Virus record (IMG/VR): IMGVR_UViG_3300033388_001751
Span: 1-21,592 of that record
From: a virus
Reading direction: 5' to 3' (one strand)
DNA: 21,592 bases
The position numbers and the translations under genes are program-made. The notes beneath the pieces are model-generated. The model did not search any database, was not told the origin of the DNA, and saw only the letters and a program-made list of their open reading frames with translations. Below are positions 20,316 through 21,592 of the stretch, one piece after another (within the stretch, counting starts at the first letter, position 1; each line of letters starts with the position of its first letter).

Positions 20316-20743
20316 ACCTGGTTAAAGGGAATCGTCGTAAAGTATGCTCTAAGTATATGGAACGCTTCATCCAGGGCCTCGACTATAGAGAGCTCACTAA
20401 GGCTGAGAGAAAGGCTACTAGAAAGCGATATAAGTATGAGATGCTGGCAGACCGTATGGTATTCACCAAAGTCACTGGGTATCTCATATCTCATGAATAT
20501 TTTGAACTATATGAAGACGGACGTCTCCTCATAAAGAAAGGATATCGTTGGGACGGGCCTTCTGGAGTCACCTTAGATACTGCCAGTTTCATGAGAAGTT
20601 CATGCGTACACGACGTGTTCTTCCAATGCCTTCGCGAAAACCTTTTTATGCTTATCATCGTACCTCCTCACCTATTGATGAAAGAAGTAGGAGAGTGGAA
20701 AAGATTGTTCACTTTATCCAATAGAGCAAAGGAACTGATATGA
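20312..20743 (+). CDS. DUF1353 family protein
   Basis: A 143-residue protein with the DUF1353 pattern in its second half: KKGYRWDGPSGVTLDTASFM, then RSSCVHDVFFQCLRENLF. The WDGPSG and the HD pair are the conserved points of this phage family, whose biochemical function is not established. The first 40 residues are unusually basic (NRRKVCSKYMERFIQGLDYR; KAERKATRKRYKYEMLADR). It overlaps both neighbours by 4 bases. In many phages DUF1353 genes lie among late or lysis genes, which agrees with the possible spanin genes on either side. Confidence 0.83.
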   Translation: MNLVKGNRRKVCSKYMERFIQGLDYRELTKAERKATRKRYKYEMLADRMVFTKVTGYLISHEYFELYEDGRLLIKKGYRWDGPSGVTLDTASFMRSSCVHDVFFQCLRENLFMLIIVPPHLLMKEVGEWKRLFTLSNRAKELI

Positions 20744-21066
20744 ATTTACTAAACTATAAAGATGCTAAGAATATAATCATATGGCTTTTAATGGCCCTTA
20801 TAGGATTGGCCACTTATGTGTATAAGTCTGACCAAGGAGCTCTGAAAACTAGATACGATGAAGTCATCTCGTCAGTAGAAAAGAACAATCTATCAGTGCT
20901 TTCTTCAGTAGAAGATATGCATAAGAACCTTGAAGAGAAAGTCAGAGAAGTCACTACTGAACAAAAACAGATTAAAGAAGGTCAGCAACGCATGGAGATA
21001 GATGTCGCCAGGCTCAAAGCTCTAAGAGAAGCTGAACATGATATAATAAAAAGAAATAATCCTTAA
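20740..21066 (+). CDS. Membrane-anchored coiled-coil protein, possible inner-membrane spanin
   Basis: A 108-residue protein with one membrane helix at about residues 11-28 (NIIIWLLMALIGLATYVYKS) followed by a long charged coiled coil (SSVEDMHKNLEEKVREVTTE, QKQIKEGQQRMEIDVARLKA). This N-in, C-out layout is that of Rz-type i-spanins and of other small phage membrane proteins such as XhlA. AAGGAA lies close before the ATGA overlap start. With the lipoprotein at 20133 it could form a spanin pair, but no endolysin or holin is visible in the window, so the lysis role is an inference from topology. Confidence 0.65.
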   Translation: MNLLNYKDAKNIIIWLLMALIGLATYVYKSDQGALKTRYDEVISSVEKNNLSVLSSVEDMHKNLEEKVREVTTEQKQIKEGQQRMEIDVARLKALREAEHDIIKRNNP

Positions 21067-21076
21067 GGAGAGAACC

Positions 21077-21385
21077 ATGGCTGTTGGAGACAATGTTAAT
21101 TACTGGACTTTATTTGAAAACGAAACAGGAGTTTCTGTAAACTCTATAGAAGCTACTCTTAATGTGGCCGGAGATAAGTACCTATTTATAGACGGTACTT
21201 TTGATGGGAACATTGTAACTGCTTATATGAAGTCTCCAGGGTCAGGGGCTTTCGTAAAGATAGACGGAGGTGACTTTACTGAACCTCTAGTCAAGCTCTT
21301 AAAAGGTATCCCCAAGAGTGCCACTATCCGTCTCACTATCACAGGGACAGGGACTTCTGACATAACTGCAGAGCTTACAAAATGA
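21077..21385 (+). CDS. Hypothetical beta-rich protein near the fibre region
   Basis: A 102-residue protein with a strong ribosome site (AAGGAG about 6 bases before ATG). It is rich in Gly, Thr and Val and reads as a small beta sandwich (GVSVNSIEATLNVAGDKYLF, IDGTFDGNIVTAYMKSPGSG; SATIRLTITGTGTSDITAEL). No signal peptide, cysteines or membrane segment. It may be a virion surface or fibre-associated protein, since its stop overlaps a following gene that looks like a LamG-type binding protein. No family recognised. Confidence 0.68.
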   Translation: MAVGDNVNYWTLFENETGVSVNSIEATLNVAGDKYLFIDGTFDGNIVTAYMKSPGSGAFVKIDGGDFTEPLVKLLKGIPKSATIRLTITGTGTSDITAELTK

Positions 21386-21592
21386 TTGAACCGGTAATGT
21401 CTCCGGCGCTGGAAGACTTGTTCACTAAACAGTTTAGAGGCGACACAACATATGCGGCTAATGCAGTGAATCTCAATGAAACCGATGAATGGCTGGGGCT
21501 CCAAGGAGCAACGACACGGCTAGACCTTGGCACTAAAACACTTGCATGGTGTGGGTGGGTTGACTGGGATGGTTCTAGTCGACATGTATTAT
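21382..21592 (+). CDS. N-terminal part of a LamG/concanavalin-like protein (cut by window edge)
   Basis: The first 70 codons of a gene that continues past the window. It starts with an ATGA overlap on the upstream gene: MIEPVMSPALEDLFTKQFRG, then DTTYAANAVNLNETDEWLGL, and TRLDLGTKTLAWCGWVDWDG. The last part resembles the opening strands of a laminin-G / concanavalin fold, in which the first hydrophobic pair is followed by a tryptophan-containing strand. Such domains bind glycans and are common in phage surface proteins. The codons look different from those of the neighbours. Identification is tentative because only the start is visible. Confidence 0.55.
   Translation, partial: MIEPVMSPALEDLFTKQFRGDTTYAANAVNLNETDEWLGLQGATTRLDLGTKTLAWCGWVDWDGSSRHVL

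Noticed and set aside
1-21592. Frequent CTGGCC words across the window, as a possible modified-site signal
   Set aside because: By eye it seems more common than chance, but it mostly reflects Leu-Ala codon pairs; I could not count it reliably and see no link to a modification gene.
1-21592. tRNA genes, CRISPR arrays, insertion sequences and attachment sites
   Set aside because: I looked for cloverleaf-like stretches, regularly spaced repeats, transposase genes and an integrase and found none.

Overview
This window is a stretch of a contractile-tailed (myovirus-type) phage or prophage genome. It holds most of a structural module: the end of the large terminase, portal, minor head protein, prohead protease/scaffold, decoration protein, major capsid, head-tail connectors, DUF3383 tail protein, tail tube, tail chaperone, tape measure, baseplate, tail fibre, and then possible lysis or cell-surface genes. 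The set (DUF1073 portal, DUF2213 protease, DUF2184 capsid, DUF3383 and DUF3277 tail proteins, a Pam3-gp18-like baseplate plug and a Gp138-type spike) is typical of a widespread myovirus lineage related to cyanophage Pam3 and to Burkholderia and other proteobacterial phages. Lipoprotein-type signal peptides and a possible inner-membrane spanin suggest a Gram-negative host. No gene here identifies the host. Base composition is moderately AT-rich by eye.

Layout: 1-2409 is rightward and packed (terminase end, portal, Mu-F-like head protein). 2421-4131 is a leftward cassette of eight or nine very small genes, mostly joined by ATGA or TAATG overlaps and expressed from their own sigma70-like promoter. 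Only the DUF4031 gene has a recognised family. Two small genes in it look membrane-associated: a 45-residue lipoprotein and a two-helix membrane protein. 4132-4386 is a divergent control region with three TTTAC-N6/7-GTAAA palindromes, a promoter on each side and a strong rightward hairpin terminator. 4387-11236 runs rightward through protease, nested scaffold, decoration protein, capsid, connectors, DUF3383 protein and tail tube. 11237-11330 carries a compact three-way-junction RNA ending in a T-tract. 11331-18458 holds the tail chaperone pair, tape measure and baseplate. 18470-21592 holds a 51-residue gene, a modular tail fibre, a possible fibre accessory protein, a lipoprotein, DUF1353, a membrane-anchored coiled-coil protein, a small beta-rich protein and a gene cut by the window edge.

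The genes work together in virion assembly: terminase packages DNA through the portal into a prohead built from capsid and scaffold and matured by the protease. Connector proteins close the head, and the tube and outer tail assemble to a length set by the tape measure with help from the chaperone pair. The baseplate carries a puncturing spike and fibres.

The points most worth a second look are: a textbook -1 frameshift site (T TTT TTA) that fuses the chaperone to an 81-residue extension; a frameshifted DUF3383 gene that also seems to lack about 25 residues; the three-way-junction terminator-like RNA; the leftward cassette with its palindromic control region; a nested scaffold start inside the protease gene; and a 21-bp in-frame direct repeat bracketing almost the whole tail fibre.
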